A stretch of 64,000 nucleotides of DNA from Sphingobacterium corticibacter (GTDB taxonomy: Bacteria > Bacteroidota > Bacteroidia > Sphingobacteriales > Sphingobacteriaceae). The stretch covers positions 1,326,401 through 1,390,400 of the forward strand of contig NZ_QDKG01000001.1 of the NCBI RefSeq assembly GCF_003076635.1, given 5' to 3'. The notes beneath the pieces were generated by a model. The model searched no databases. It worked only from the letters and a program-made list of their open reading frames with translations, and was not told where the DNA came from. Position 1 is the stretch's first letter. Each line of letters starts with the position of its first letter. This document shows, piece after piece, positions 1 through 8,863 of the stretch. A program made the position numbers and the translations under genes.

Positions 1-1494
1 TGTCAGATTACGCTGGCGCAGGAAAGTAATACGCTGGATACCATCCAGCGACAAATCCGTTATTTCGCTATTGACAATCCGATGTGGTTGCACGAATCGG
101 TTGAAAATAGATATACGCTCTTGCATGCACAATATGGCGGCATGCAGGGCGAATATCGATTGGCACAAGATGCCGGAAAGTCGCGTAGCACCCACGTGAA
201 TTCCGAAGGAAGCATTACCCTGAAAGATGTGCGACTTTGGGGACGATTTTCCTACAATCGTACGCTCGAAGATAGTACGCGTTTTGGTCATCAGACACGG
301 CAAAATCCTTCCGCACCGTTTTACTTTGCGTCGTACGGCAACAATCATTATGTACGTACCAACTATACCATACAAGCACGAGGTCAACGTTATTTTGATA
401 AATGGTCCGTGTTTGGTGGACTAGATTATCGCATTGGTGATCATTTTAGCAACAATGATCCGCGCGGAAGCATTGATGTGATACAGGTAGACGGGCAACT
501 CGGCGTCAGCCGCAAATTGAGCGAAGACCTTGAAATAGGCTTGGAAGCACAATATGGTTACGGGCAAGAAAGCTTTGAAGTGGCTTTCAAAAATGAAAAT
601 TACGTATTGAGTCCCGCCGTGACGCGCTATCTCAACTATGCGGTGATCGGTTATGGCTGGCAGACCAACGACTGGTTGTTAGCGCGCGGTATTCATTACC
701 AGAATGACATGAAGCGCTACGGTTCGCAGGCTTATCTTTCTTATAATACCAAAATAGGGAAGTTCTACGCCACGGCACATTACAAACAGGAGAAACAGGT
801 GTATCAACAAGTATTGCGTAATGAGTCGCGCAACAATGTGCTAAACGAATATGCGATAGATGATATCGGCGGCGATTTGATGTGGCAGCTTAGACGCAAT
901 AATCGCGCGTATTTGGTGCAACTGAGTTCGACCATGCGAAGTGGTCAGGATAAGGTGGTTTTTCAAGCGAACGGGATCAACAATTTTGTTTACGAACATG
1001 ATACGCACAGTGCTAAGATAGCGCACACCTATTATGCTCAAAAATGGCAATTCCATTTCGAGGGATTTGCTGGAATGACTTCGGAAACGAGACAGGATGG
1101 CGGTAGTGGTACACTGTTAGATTATTCTCGATTGGACGGCTCGCTGTCTGCTATGGCCACTTATATTACCTCGAAAAATCAACAGGTGCATCTCAGTATT
1201 ACAGGTTTAGCGGGCAAGCCATTGACCGTAAATTGGTCTGTACCCGAAATCAACGAAAACATGTTTCACCGATATGTTTACTTTCATGACGTAGGTTATC
1301 ACCAAGCAAACACGCAGGGAGCAAGGTTTGAATTGGGCTTTCGCCAGCCCTTGAAGCGTAAAGATTTCGTAAGAGTGCTCGCTAGTTTGCAAACAGTTTC
1401 GGCCAGTAATATATCTGATTTGGGCAGACAAACGGCCACCTTACCTGGGTTAAAAAGAAACCATTTTGCCTTGAGTTTGGCTTACGGCTTTTAA
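1..1494 (+). CDS. DUF6850-type outer-membrane beta-barrel protein (5' partial)
   Basis: The reading frame is open from base 1, so the true start lies left of the window. The first in-frame ATG, at 82, falls inside the mature protein: the residues before it (ITLAQESNTLDT) look like a signal-peptide cleavage region. The rest is rich in alternating aromatic and polar strands and ends in an aromatic residue (LSLAYGF), as expected of an outer-membrane barrel. I recognise the family as DUF6850, which in Bacteroidota commonly neighbours a TonB-dependent receptor, a DUF4876 protein and a cytochrome c peroxidase. Only the peroxidase is visible here, 11 bases downstream, so the two are probably co-transcribed. 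The family has no established function; a link to metal handling is inference from the neighbourhood. The family name is from memory of sequence style, so moderate confidence. Confidence 0.7.
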   Translation, partial: CQITLAQESNTLDTIQRQIRYFAIDNPMWLHESVENRYTLLHAQYGGMQGEYRLAQDAGKSRSTHVNSEGSITLKDVRLWGRFSYNRTLEDSTRFGHQTRQNPSAPFYFASYGNNHYVRTNYTIQARGQRYFDKWSVFGGLDYRIGDHFSNNDPRGSIDVIQVDGQLGVSRKLSEDLEIGLEAQYGYGQESFEVAFKNENYVLSPAVTRYLNYAVIGYGWQTNDWLLARGIHYQNDMKRYGSQAYLSYNTKIGKFYATAHYKQEKQVYQQVLRNESRNNVLNEYAIDDIGGDLMWQLRRNNRAYLVQLSSTMRSGQDKVVFQANGINNFVYEHDTHSAKIAHTYYAQKWQFHFEGFAGMTSETRQDGGSGTLLDYSRLDGSLSAMATYITSKNQQVHLSITGLAGKPLTVNWSVPEINENMFHRYVYFHDVGYHQANTQGARFELGFRQPLKRKDFVRVLASLQTVSASNISDLGRQTATLPGLKRNHFALSLAYGF

Positions 1495-1505
1495 ATTTTT
1501 CTGTG

Positions 1506-2663
1506 ATGTGGAGTTTGAATAGACGCCTTATCGTCATTTTGTTGTTGTTATCGTTGGCGCCAGTTGCGGTGTTGCTTTCTAGTTTTTTTTCCGAACCGGA
1601 ATATACCTTAGCCCAATTGCGCGAACTATACAGCAGTGGCGATTCCAAGAAATGGCCTTTGCCGAATATTGATGAAAGCATTAAGCCTGACTTTGAAGAT
1701 CTCGGCGTATTGGGTAAAGTAAACTTTCCTACCGATAATCCATTTACAGAAAGTAAGTCTGAATTGGGAAAGCTTTTGTTCTTTGATCGCCGATTATCGG
1801 CTTCTAAACAAATTTCCTGCGCCAGCTGTCACGATCCACAGCTCGGATTTGGCGATGGCAAAAGTTTGGCGCATGGCCACGACCGCCAGGTCGGCAAGCG
1901 CAATGCCATGACTTTATACAATGTAGGTCATTATACTTCTTGGATGTGGGATGGGAGAGCACCTTCTTTAGAAGAGCAAGTATTGATGCCAATTCAGGAT
2001 CATGTAGAGATGAATATGCATCTGGATTCTATGCTACAACATATTGATCAGATAAAAGGCTATCACGCTTATTTCGTAAAGGCATATGGCGATGAAGAGG
2101 TTAGCGTAGTACGAATACAACAAGCATTAGCGACTTATCTGCGTACCATCAACAGTTATCCAACTAAATTTGATCGTTTTATTAGCGGCACGAAAGACGC
2201 GCTCAATGATCAGGAATTGATGGGCTTGCACCTCTTTCGTACCAAAGCCCGTTGTATCAATTGCCACAATACACCGCTGTTTTCAGATAGTCAATTTCAC
2301 AATGATGGGCAGGCATTATATGGTACGCGACAGGAAGACCTTGGCCATTATCATGTGTCTGGAAAGCAATTAGATGTGGGCGCATTTCGCACACCTTCTT
2401 TACGCAATGTGGCACTAACGGGGCCTTGGATGCATCACGGCAATTTTCCAACATTACGCGATGTGGTGGAATTGTATAATCTTGGCAACCCTGCACCTAT
2501 ACAGCGTCGCGTTGTAGTGGATGAAAATCTGCGTCCAATTCCTTCTCCATTACTGAAAAAACTAGACCTTTCCCGCGAGGAAGTGGATGCGGTTGTTGCT
2601 TTTATGCAGGCCTTAAGTGCACCGGTGCAAAGAAGAATAAACACACCAGAGTTGCCCGATTAA
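1506..2663 (+). CDS. Di-haem cytochrome c peroxidase (CCP/MauG family)
   Basis: Membrane-anchored or periplasmic di-haem peroxidase that would reduce H2O2 with electrons from small c-type carriers, or carry out a MauG-like oxidation. A hydrophobic N-terminal segment (about residues 8-28) acts as signal or anchor. Two CxxCH haem sites are visible: CASCH near residue 106 and CINCH near residue 251. The family block FRTPSLRNVALTGPWMHHG follows near residues 296-313; its Met is the usual distal haem ligand region. Length of about 385 residues is normal. A GTG directly precedes the ATG at 1506, so the start could be 1503; ATG is preferred. It follows the DUF6850 gene by 11 bases, which suggests one transcription unit. 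No clear terminator follows in the 147 bases before the next gene. Confidence 0.9.
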   Translation: MWSLNRRLIVILLLLSLAPVAVLLSSFFSEPEYTLAQLRELYSSGDSKKWPLPNIDESIKPDFEDLGVLGKVNFPTDNPFTESKSELGKLLFFDRRLSASKQISCASCHDPQLGFGDGKSLAHGHDRQVGKRNAMTLYNVGHYTSWMWDGRAPSLEEQVLMPIQDHVEMNMHLDSMLQHIDQIKGYHAYFVKAYGDEEVSVVRIQQALATYLRTINSYPTKFDRFISGTKDALNDQELMGLHLFRTKARCINCHNTPLFSDSQFHNDGQALYGTRQEDLGHYHVSGKQLDVGAFRTPSLRNVALTGPWMHHGNFPTLRDVVELYNLGNPAPIQRRVVVDENLRPIPSPLLKKLDLSREEVDAVVAFMQALSAPVQRRINTPELPD

Positions 2664-2810
2664 GAAATAAGATCTTCATCCGATCAGGTATATACTGCTT
2701 TACGATCTGAACGTAACCACAATTCTGTTTTTCGTGTCATAACATGAGTTAATCTTTCATCTGTATTCGAAAATAGTGTAAATTTAATGTGTACATAAAA
2801 ACAAAATAGT

Positions 2811-3563
2811 ATGTCTAAATTGGAAAACAAAGTAGCTATTGTGACGGGTGCTGGATCTGGTATTGGCCAAGCTGTCGCAGAACTTTTCGCTTCGAGCGGA
2901 GCGAAAGTCGTTGTTTCAGATATTAATGTAGAGCACGGTAAGGCCGTGGTTGATAAAATTAATGCGGCCGGTGGAGATGCTATCTTCGTGAGAGCGGATT
3001 CGGCTAGCGCAGAAGATAATAAAAATTTAGTAGCAACTACCGTCGAACATTATGGACGATTGGATATAGCCTGCAACAATGCAGGTATTGGCGGACCAGC
3101 AACGCCTGCAGGCGAGTACGATATTGAGGCTTGGGATAAAGTCATTAACGTAAACTTGAATGGCGTATTCTACGGATGTCGCTACCAACTGGAGCAAATG
3201 ACCAAAAATGGCGGTGGAAATATTGTAAATATGGCGTCGATCCATGGTAGCGTAGCGGCACCGATGAGTAGCGCGTATACAGCAACAAAACATGCCGTAG
3301 TGGGATTGACTAAAAATATTGCAGCTGAATACGCGACAAAAAATATTCGCTGTAACGCGGTAGGGCCAGGCTATATTTTGACACCATTATTGGAAAATAA
3401 CCTAACGCAAGAGATGCGAGATGGCATCGCGGCCAAAGCACCGATGAATCGACTGGGCACACCGGAAGAAATCGCAAAGCTCGTACTATTCTTGAGTTCG
3501 GACGATGCTTCTTTCGTGACGGGCGCGTACTACATCGCGGATGGCGGATACACGGTAGTGTAA
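2811..3563 (+). CDS. SDR-family NAD(P)-dependent oxidoreductase
   Basis: Classical short-chain dehydrogenase/reductase of 250 residues, cytoplasmic. The glycine-rich cofactor motif TGAGSGIG is at residues 12-19, NNAG at 89-92, the catalytic Ser at 143 and YxxxK at 156-160. An Asp at residue 37, at the end of the second beta strand, favours NAD(H) over NADP(H). The substrate cannot be read from sequence; related proteins oxidise sugars, polyols or hydroxy acids. It stands alone between a 147-base spacer and a strong terminator, so it is probably a single-gene unit. A possible -7 box (TAAATTTA, near 2780) lies upstream but matches the Bacteroidota consensus imperfectly. Confidence 0.9.
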   Translation: MSKLENKVAIVTGAGSGIGQAVAELFASSGAKVVVSDINVEHGKAVVDKINAAGGDAIFVRADSASAEDNKNLVATTVEHYGRLDIACNNAGIGGPATPAGEYDIEAWDKVINVNLNGVFYGCRYQLEQMTKNGGGNIVNMASIHGSVAAPMSSAYTATKHAVVGLTKNIAAEYATKNIRCNAVGPGYILTPLLENNLTQEMRDGIAAKAPMNRLGTPEEIAKLVLFLSSDDASFVTGAYYIADGGYTVV

Positions 3564-3578
3564 TTTATATTTATAGGT

Positions 3579-3626
3579 AACAAAGCGAAAGCCGATCTCT
3601 CAGGATCGGCTTTTGCTTTGTTATTA
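3579..3626 (+). terminator. Rho-independent terminator after the SDR gene
   Basis: A 19-base-pair hairpin (arms 3579-3597 and 3604-3622, one G-T pair) starts 15 bases after the SDR stop codon. Both arms contain A/T tracts, so it may also act on transcripts arriving from the minus-strand ara operon. Confidence 0.85.
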
Positions 3627-3680
3627 ACTTTATCAACTTTCTGAACTATATTAAACCTCTCAACCCTCTCAGCAAAAAAG

Positions 3681-4373
3681 CTATAACTGGGTCATAAAGT
3701 TTAAAAAAGAAGTTACCTTCTCCTTGTACATATCTCTGTTTAGCACATAATAATGTGCTCCACGTTTAGAACCATCTTTATCTTTATCCGATTGCTTGAC
3801 GAGCAAACCAGTTGATCGTAGTTTTCGCATAAAGTTGGGTCTATCCAATTCTACGTTATACACCTGTTCAAAAAGCGAAGCAATTTGTGGAATAGTAAAT
3901 CGTTCAGGCAGCAACTCAAACAAAATAGGATGTAAGGCCGCTTTATAGCGCAAATGCTCTTTTGCAGCTTTGACCATTTCATCGTGGTCAAATATTAGTT
4001 CTGGCACGCGATCTAAAGAAACCCATTCTGCTTTATACTCTTTACTAAGTTGATTTTCGTATTTCCCAATATCAATTAAGGCGTAATAAGCGACGCTTAC
4101 TGTTCGAGCAAGCGGATCGCGTCCTGGCTCGCCAAATACTTGGTATTGCTCCATGTAGATATCTTTTAGCCCAGTCAAGTGCGTCAAAATACGTGATGCG
4201 GCATCATTGGTATTCTCGTTTTCTTGCACAAAACCGCCCATCAGACTCCATTTTCCCTTCTCCGGCATCATCCCACGTTCTATAATCAATAGCTTTAGGG
4301 ATCGGCCATCAAAACCGAAAATAATACAGTCCACTGCCAGCAGCAAGCGAGAATGTTCCTTATATGCACTCAT
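3681..4373 (-). CDS. araR: AraR-type Nudix transcriptional regulator of L-arabinose use
   Basis: A 230-residue NrtR-family protein: an N-terminal Nudix fold (about 8-145) followed by a winged-helix DNA-binding domain (about 150-230). The Nudix box is degenerate. Where the catalytic form has G-x5-E-x7-REUxEExGU, this one keeps G47, E53, R61 and G68 but replaces the catalytic glutamates (R-I-L-T-H-L-T-G). It is therefore probably a ligand sensor, not a hydrolase. The best-studied relative is AraR of Bacteroides thetaiotaomicron, which senses L-arabinose and represses arabinose genes. Here it is the last gene of araB-araD-araA-araR, 67 bases after araA, which supports the same role. A candidate operator lies upstream of araB at 8545-8561. 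Confidence 0.88.
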   Translation of the reverse strand: MSAYKEHSRLLLAVDCIIFGFDGRSLKLLIIERGMMPEKGKWSLMGGFVQENENTNDAASRILTHLTGLKDIYMEQYQVFGEPGRDPLARTVSVAYYALIDIGKYENQLSKEYKAEWVSLDRVPELIFDHDEMVKAAKEHLRYKAALHPILFELLPERFTIPQIASLFEQVYNVELDRPNFMRKLRSTGLLVKQSDKDKDGSKRGAHYYVLNRDMYKEKVTSFLNFMTQL

Positions 4374-4440
4374 ACAATTTCATAATTTGACAGCAAATGT
4401 GCTCAGAAAATCAGACGTCCACAAATAAACGAATGATTTT

Positions 4441-5940
4441 CTACTTTTTCAGCTTGTATGCCAATTCGCCCCAAAGTAACTCTTTTTCAAAAGATTTCAA
4501 GTTTGTATCCTCATCGATGATCACACATTCGATATTAGCAATCTTAGCAAAATCATGGAAATATTCAGAGGTTAGATTTTGGCTATATACTGTATGATGC
4601 GCTCCACCAGCATAAATCCACGCCGAACAGCCTGTTTTCATATCTGGTTTTGGTTCCCACAATACGCGTGCAACCGGCAATTTTGGTAGATCATTTTCAA
4701 ACTCTTTCGCTGCAACTGTATTTACGACCAAGCGAAAGCGATCGCCCATATCCACCAAGCTCGCGTTTAGTGCATCACCGCCTTTCGCGTTGAATACCAA
4801 ACGAGCTGGATCTTCTTTGCCACCGATTCCTAATGGATGTACTTCCAAACTTGGCTTATCAGCCGCTAAAACTGGATCTACTTCCAACATATGCGCCCCT
4901 AAAACCATCGAATTATTTGGATCCAAATGGTACGTATAATCTTCCATAAAAGCACTTCCGCCTGCCATACCCGAAGACATGACTTTAGCTGCTCGAACTA
5001 ATGCGGCAGTTTTCCAATCGCCTTCACCCGCATAGCCAAACCCAGCTTCCATCAGACGCTGTGTCGCAATACCCGGTAGCTGCTTCATACCGTGCAAATC
5101 TTCAAATGTATTAGAGAAGCCTTTGAAATCGCCTTCCTCCAAAAATTGCTGCAGCCCGATTTCAATCTGTGCGGCATCGCGCACGTTCGCATAATTCGCA
5201 CCGTCTTTTTTTACATCGGCAGCCATGTGGTAGTTACTTTCGTATTCTGCGATCAGTTCATCGATTTGTGCATCGCTAACAGCGTCGATTTTTGCTACCA
5301 AATCTCCAACCGCATACGTGTTTACCGAGAAGCCAAACTGTGATTCTGCAGCTACTTTGTCGCCATCAGTAACGGCTACAAAACGCATATTATCGCCAAA
5401 ACGTGCGAATTTAGCGCCTTGCCAATCATTCCAAGCGGATGCCGCGCGCGACCATACATTGATCTGATGAATCACCTCTTCGTCTTTCCAATAGCCAGTC
5501 ACCACTTTGCGAGAGATTCCTAATTTGGAAACGATATGACCAAACTCACGATCTCCGTGCGCACTTTGATTCAGATTCATAAAATCCATATCAATCGTAG
5601 ACCAAGGAATATCGCGGTTGTATTGTGTATGTAAATGCAATAAAGGTTTGTTCAAAATCTTCAATCCACGGATCCACATTTTCGCTGGCGAAAAGGTGTG
5701 CATCCAAGCAATAATACCGACACAATTGTCGGCGTAGTTTGCAGCCGCAATGGTTTCGTAAATTTCTTCTGATGATTTTACGATTGGTTTGAATACCACG
5801 CGTACTGGAATCTGCTCCGTCTCATCCAAGTGCTTGGCAATTTCGGCTGCGTGAGCCGCCGCCTGCTTCAACGTTTCCTCACCATATAGACTTTGGCTCC
5901 CAGTCACAAACCATACTTCCAATTCATTTAAGTTAATCAT
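4441..5940 (-). CDS. araA: L-arabinose isomerase
   Basis: Converts L-arabinose to L-ribulose in the cytoplasm, using Mn2+. The 499-residue length matches the family (about 500). The N-terminus with [12 protein letters not shown] is characteristic. Catalytic and metal-binding residues fall where expected: E306 (GYAGEGDWK), E333 (FMEDY), H350 (LGAHML) and H449 (GGAHHT). It is the third gene of the minus-strand ara operon, separated from araD by an unusual 24-unit heptad repeat instead of a short spacer. Its ATG directly abuts the AT-rich end of that spacer, and I saw no separate promoter for it. Confidence 0.98.
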   Translation of the reverse strand: MINLNELEVWFVTGSQSLYGEETLKQAAAHAAEIAKHLDETEQIPVRVVFKPIVKSSEEIYETIAAANYADNCVGIIAWMHTFSPAKMWIRGLKILNKPLLHLHTQYNRDIPWSTIDMDFMNLNQSAHGDREFGHIVSKLGISRKVVTGYWKDEEVIHQINVWSRAASAWNDWQGAKFARFGDNMRFVAVTDGDKVAAESQFGFSVNTYAVGDLVAKIDAVSDAQIDELIAEYESNYHMAADVKKDGANYANVRDAAQIEIGLQQFLEEGDFKGFSNTFEDLHGMKQLPGIATQRLMEAGFGYAGEGDWKTAALVRAAKVMSSGMAGGSAFMEDYTYHLDPNNSMVLGAHMLEVDPVLAADKPSLEVHPLGIGGKEDPARLVFNAKGGDALNASLVDMGDRFRLVVNTVAAKEFENDLPKLPVARVLWEPKPDMKTGCSAWIYAGGAHHTVYSQNLTSEYFHDFAKIANIECVIIDEDTNLKSFEKELLWGELAYKLKK

Positions 5941-5972
5941 ATATCGTATTTATATTTATAAGGTTAATTTTT

Positions 5973-6140
5973 AAATCTAATATCCCACTACCCACATCTT
6001 ATTACTAATATCTAACATCTAAATACTAAAATCTAGCATCTAACATCTCACTACGCACATCTCACATCTCAATACTAAAATCTAACATCTAATATCTCAA
6101 TACTAAAATCTCACATCTCAATACTAGCATCTAACATCTA
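5973..6140 (-). repeat. 24-unit heptad tandem repeat between araD and araA
   Basis: Read on the minus strand, the 168 bases after the araD stop codon divide into exactly 24 heptamers with no insertion or deletion. Most fit (T/G)AGAT(G/T/A)T, with recurrent TAGTATT units. The longer motif recurring every 21, 28 or 49 bases (starts at 6022, 6071, 6099, 6120 on the plus strand) is explained by the 7-base register. Because 7 is not a multiple of 3, the TAG units place stop codons in all three minus-strand frames. It begins one base after the araD stop and ends about 30 bases before araA. It is not CRISPR-like, since there are no unique spacers. Function is unknown. Confidence 0.92.
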
Positions 6141-6141
6141 A

Positions 6142-6843
6142 TTACTGCCCATAATAAGAGCCAGCACCATGTTTACGTTCATAATGTTTTTTGATGAGTG
6201 CATCTTTCATGCGCGCCGCATTAGGTTGTATTTGCTCGGTGAATAGTGCCATCTTGGCCACATATTCCAGCACAGCGCTGTTGTATACCGCTTTGTCACC
6301 CGTTTTTCCCCAAGTAAAAGGAGCGTGGTTCGCCACCAGAATCATTTCCACCTCTTCGTAATCCAATCCCTGTTGTTCAAAGTGATTCAAGATCTGAAAG
6401 CCCGTTTCATACTCGTAATTACCAGCGATCATCGCGTCTTCCATGGGCGGTGCGCACGGAATATCGGTAGTGAGGTGATCCGCATGCGTTGTTCCATACA
6501 ATGGAATATCACGTTGACTTTGCGCCCAAGCCGTTGCATACTGCGAATGCGTATGTACAATACCACCAATTTTTGGCCAATGTTTGTACAATACCGCATG
6601 CGTTTTAGTGTCCGACGATGGTCGTAAATCTCCTGATATGGTATTTCCATCAAAGTCGACAATCACCATGTCGTCAGGACGCAATTGCGGATAATCTACA
6701 CCGCTCGGTTTGATCGCAAAAACACCTTGATCGTGATCCGCCACGCTGGCATTTCCAAAGGTGAAAAGTACTAAGCCCAATTCTGGCAATCGCATATTGG
6801 CAGCGTAGGCTTCTTCTTTGATACGCTTATATTGTGTACTCAT
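6142..6843 (-). CDS. araD: L-ribulose-5-phosphate 4-epimerase
   Basis: Class II aldolase-fold, zinc-dependent epimerase that makes D-xylulose 5-phosphate from L-ribulose 5-phosphate, the last committed step of the pathway. The protein is 233 residues, the usual size. Zinc ligands and the acidic residue are present: D78 in SDTKTH, H97 and H99 in VHTHSQ, H173 in ANHAPFTWG. The closing segment (KHGAGSYYGQ) is typical of AraD. It begins 5 bases after the araB stop, so the two are translated from one message. The stop codon lies directly against the heptad repeat array. Confidence 0.97.
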   Translation of the reverse strand: MSTQYKRIKEEAYAANMRLPELGLVLFTFGNASVADHDQGVFAIKPSGVDYPQLRPDDMVIVDFDGNTISGDLRPSSDTKTHAVLYKHWPKIGGIVHTHSQYATAWAQSQRDIPLYGTTHADHLTTDIPCAPPMEDAMIAGNYEYETGFQILNHFEQQGLDYEEVEMILVANHAPFTWGKTGDKAVYNSAVLEYVAKMALFTEQIQPNAARMKDALIKKHYERKHGAGSYYGQ

Positions 6844-6848
6844 ATCGT

Positions 6849-8516
6849 TTAGTTTTTGATGAGTCTTTGTTCCGTGAAATCACCAAGCGCAATATATTGC
6901 GCATAGCGATTGGCATATACATCGGCACGTGAAGGATCTGGCGTGTATTCTTTATCAAATCCTTGTCCCATTTGCTGCATCGCATCTTCCACGCGTGGGA
7001 AAACACCTGCCACCGTTGCGGCGAACATCGCTGCACCGATGGCACAGGTTTGTTCGGATTGATGTACGCGGATCGGCATACCGATTACGTCGGCCATCAT
7101 CTGCATGATAAATGGCGATTTGCGTGGAATACCACCCAGCGCGATAATACCTTTTACTGGAATACCTTGATCCACGAATCGGTCGACGATCCGCTTCGCG
7201 CCAAAAGCCGTTGCTTCTACCAATGCCCTGAAAATGTGTGGCGCATCAGACGCCAGATCCAAATGTGCAAATGCACCTTGTAAAGCTTGGTTCGCATCTG
7301 GCGTTCGGCGGCCATTAAACCAATCCAGCGCCAATTCATCCTCGATCGTAGGAACGATCTGTGCCGCTTTTTCGCTGAGCGAAGTCAATATTTGATTTTC
7401 CAATTGTTCGATCTGCTCCGCAGTAAATAGTCCACTATCTGCACCAATGTGCTTTAAAGGCCAAACCAGTAATTTCTTAAACCACGCATAAGCATCCCCA
7501 AAAGCAGATTGACCCGCTTCTAAACCGATCATACCCGGAATTACCGAGCCATCCACTTGCCCACAAATTCCTTGAACCAGTTTGTCGCTCATCTCCTGTT
7601 TTGGAGCAACCAAAATATCACAGGTAGATGTGCCGATGATTTTGCTCAAATAATAAGGCTCAATCTGTCCGCCTACAGCACCCATATGGCAATCGAAAGC
7701 GCCAATACCCACAAATACATCGGTCGATAATCCCAATTTCGCTGCCCAATCGGCACTTAGTTTTCCAGCTGCTTGATTGGCAGTGTACGTTCCTGCGGGT
7801 AATTTTTTTGTGAAGCCATCTAATAATGGATCTAGCGAAGAGAAAAACTCATTTGGTGGGAATCCACCAAATTCTGCCGCCCACAGTGACTTATGTCCGG
7901 CCGAGCATACGCCGCGCTTGATGTCGGTTACCTGATTGCCACCGCATAATAAGAACGGAATCCAGTCACAATGTTCTACCCATGATTGCGTAGCATTGCG
8001 CACCTGACTATCCTCTCGAAAGATGTGTAGCAATTTTGACCAAAACCATTCTGAGGAATAAATTCCACCCACATATTGTAAGTAATCAATGTCAAATTTT
8101 TTCGCGTGTTCGTTGATGGCAGCAGCTTCCTGAAGAGCAGTATGATCTTTCCATAATACAAACATGGCGTTCGGATTTTCTGCAAATTCAGGTAATAAGG
8201 CCAATGGTGTTCCCGCATGATCTACAGCAATAGGAGTAGAGCCCGTGGTATCTACCGAAATTCCTACCACCTGACTAGCGATTTCTGCACCACTTTGTTG
8301 CACACATTGACTAATCACCGATTCCAGTCCTTCAACATAATCTAAAGGGTGTTGTCTAAATTGACTTTTCTTGGCATCGCAGTACAATCCTTGTTTCCAG
8401 CGTGGATATTCAAAGACCGCTGTGGCGATTTCGCTGCCATCGTTTGTATTGGCTAGTACGGCGCGAACAGAGTCGGTACCAAAGTCGACTCCAATAACAT
8501 ATTTTGTAAGCATCAT
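6849..8516 (-). CDS. araB: L-ribulokinase (FGGY family)
   Basis: Phosphorylates L-ribulose to L-ribulose 5-phosphate using ATP. The 555-residue protein has the FGGY-kinase N-terminal phosphate loop (GVDFGTDSVRAVL, residues 9-21), a central DCHMGAVGG segment, and the C-terminal GGIPRKSPFIMQMMADV nucleotide-binding region. The position with araD and araA separates it from xylulokinase relatives. Two ATG codons lie in tandem (8516 and 8513); either may be used. It is the first gene of the minus-strand operon. A palindrome and a promoter-like sequence lie within 45 bases upstream, the natural site for AraR control. The gene faces away from a SusC/SusD pair across 347 bases. Confidence 0.95.
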   Translation of the reverse strand: MMLTKYVIGVDFGTDSVRAVLANTNDGSEIATAVFEYPRWKQGLYCDAKKSQFRQHPLDYVEGLESVISQCVQQSGAEIASQVVGISVDTTGSTPIAVDHAGTPLALLPEFAENPNAMFVLWKDHTALQEAAAINEHAKKFDIDYLQYVGGIYSSEWFWSKLLHIFREDSQVRNATQSWVEHCDWIPFLLCGGNQVTDIKRGVCSAGHKSLWAAEFGGFPPNEFFSSLDPLLDGFTKKLPAGTYTANQAAGKLSADWAAKLGLSTDVFVGIGAFDCHMGAVGGQIEPYYLSKIIGTSTCDILVAPKQEMSDKLVQGICGQVDGSVIPGMIGLEAGQSAFGDAYAWFKKLLVWPLKHIGADSGLFTAEQIEQLENQILTSLSEKAAQIVPTIEDELALDWFNGRRTPDANQALQGAFAHLDLASDAPHIFRALVEATAFGAKRIVDRFVDQGIPVKGIIALGGIPRKSPFIMQMMADVIGMPIRVHQSEQTCAIGAAMFAATVAGVFPRVEDAMQQMGQGFDKEYTPDPSRADVYANRYAQYIALGDFTEQRLIKN

Positions 8517-8529
8517 AATTCGATTTGTT

Positions 8530-8560
8530 CAAATATTAGAAAATATTGTCAAACTGACAA
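8530..8560 (-). promoter_or_regulatory. Candidate araB promoter
   Basis: On the minus strand TTG (8560-8558), 19 bases, then TAATATTTG (8538-8530). This is one base longer than the Bacteroidota -7 consensus TAnnTTTG but has the right spacing. The predicted transcript would have a leader of only about 8-12 bases. The -33 trimer lies inside the 8545-8561 palindrome, so a bound repressor would block it. Confidence 0.45.
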
Positions 8561-8561
8561 T
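8545..8561. promoter_or_regulatory. Candidate AraR operator (ATTGTCA-N3-TGACAAT)
   Basis: Perfect 7-3-7 inverted repeat located 29 bases upstream of the araB start and overlapping the candidate -33 element. Its place in front of an operon that encodes an AraR-type regulator makes it the best operator candidate in the window. That AraR binds it is inference; I do not recall the published operator sequence well enough to compare. Confidence 0.5.
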
Positions 8562-8863
8562 TAAAAGGAAATTATTTTTTTGAATTCATGATTTATTTAC
8601 TAATCAACTGTCAGCCATCTTTATCAAGTAACTGTCGTAAGAAGGTGAAGATCACCTCGCTGCTATGTTAAATTATCATTAACTGGAGAATTTATTTCTC
8701 ATAAAGTATTGTTGAATTGCTTTTTATGTGAAGGGTGAGGTGCTTTAGGTAAGAATGTATCTACACGTTAAAATCCGAATAGTATAGGGTAATATCAGCG
8801 TGAAGCATCCTAAATATACCTCCTAACTTGCCAAACAGCAATAACCATTAAAATACGCGAATT

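Larger units (their letters stand above)
8517..8863. other. Divergent araB / susC control region
   Basis: A 347-base non-coding stretch between two divergent units. It holds a perfect 7-3-7 palindrome near araB (8545-8561), a second perfect palindrome AGGTGA-N3-TCACCT (8643-8657), and a weaker GAGAA-N5-TTCTC (8686-8700). A promoter-like element reads towards araB. I found no good Bacteroidota promoter match for the susC direction. Confidence 0.6.

Noticed and set aside
841..1056. Antisense reading frames of 60-100 codons within the DUF6850 gene and, similarly, inside most long genes.
   Set aside because: They are shadows of the coding strand without domains, leaders or plausible starts.
5973..6140. 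Heptad array considered as a CRISPR array.
   Set aside because: There are no conserved repeats with unique spacers and no cas genes nearby.
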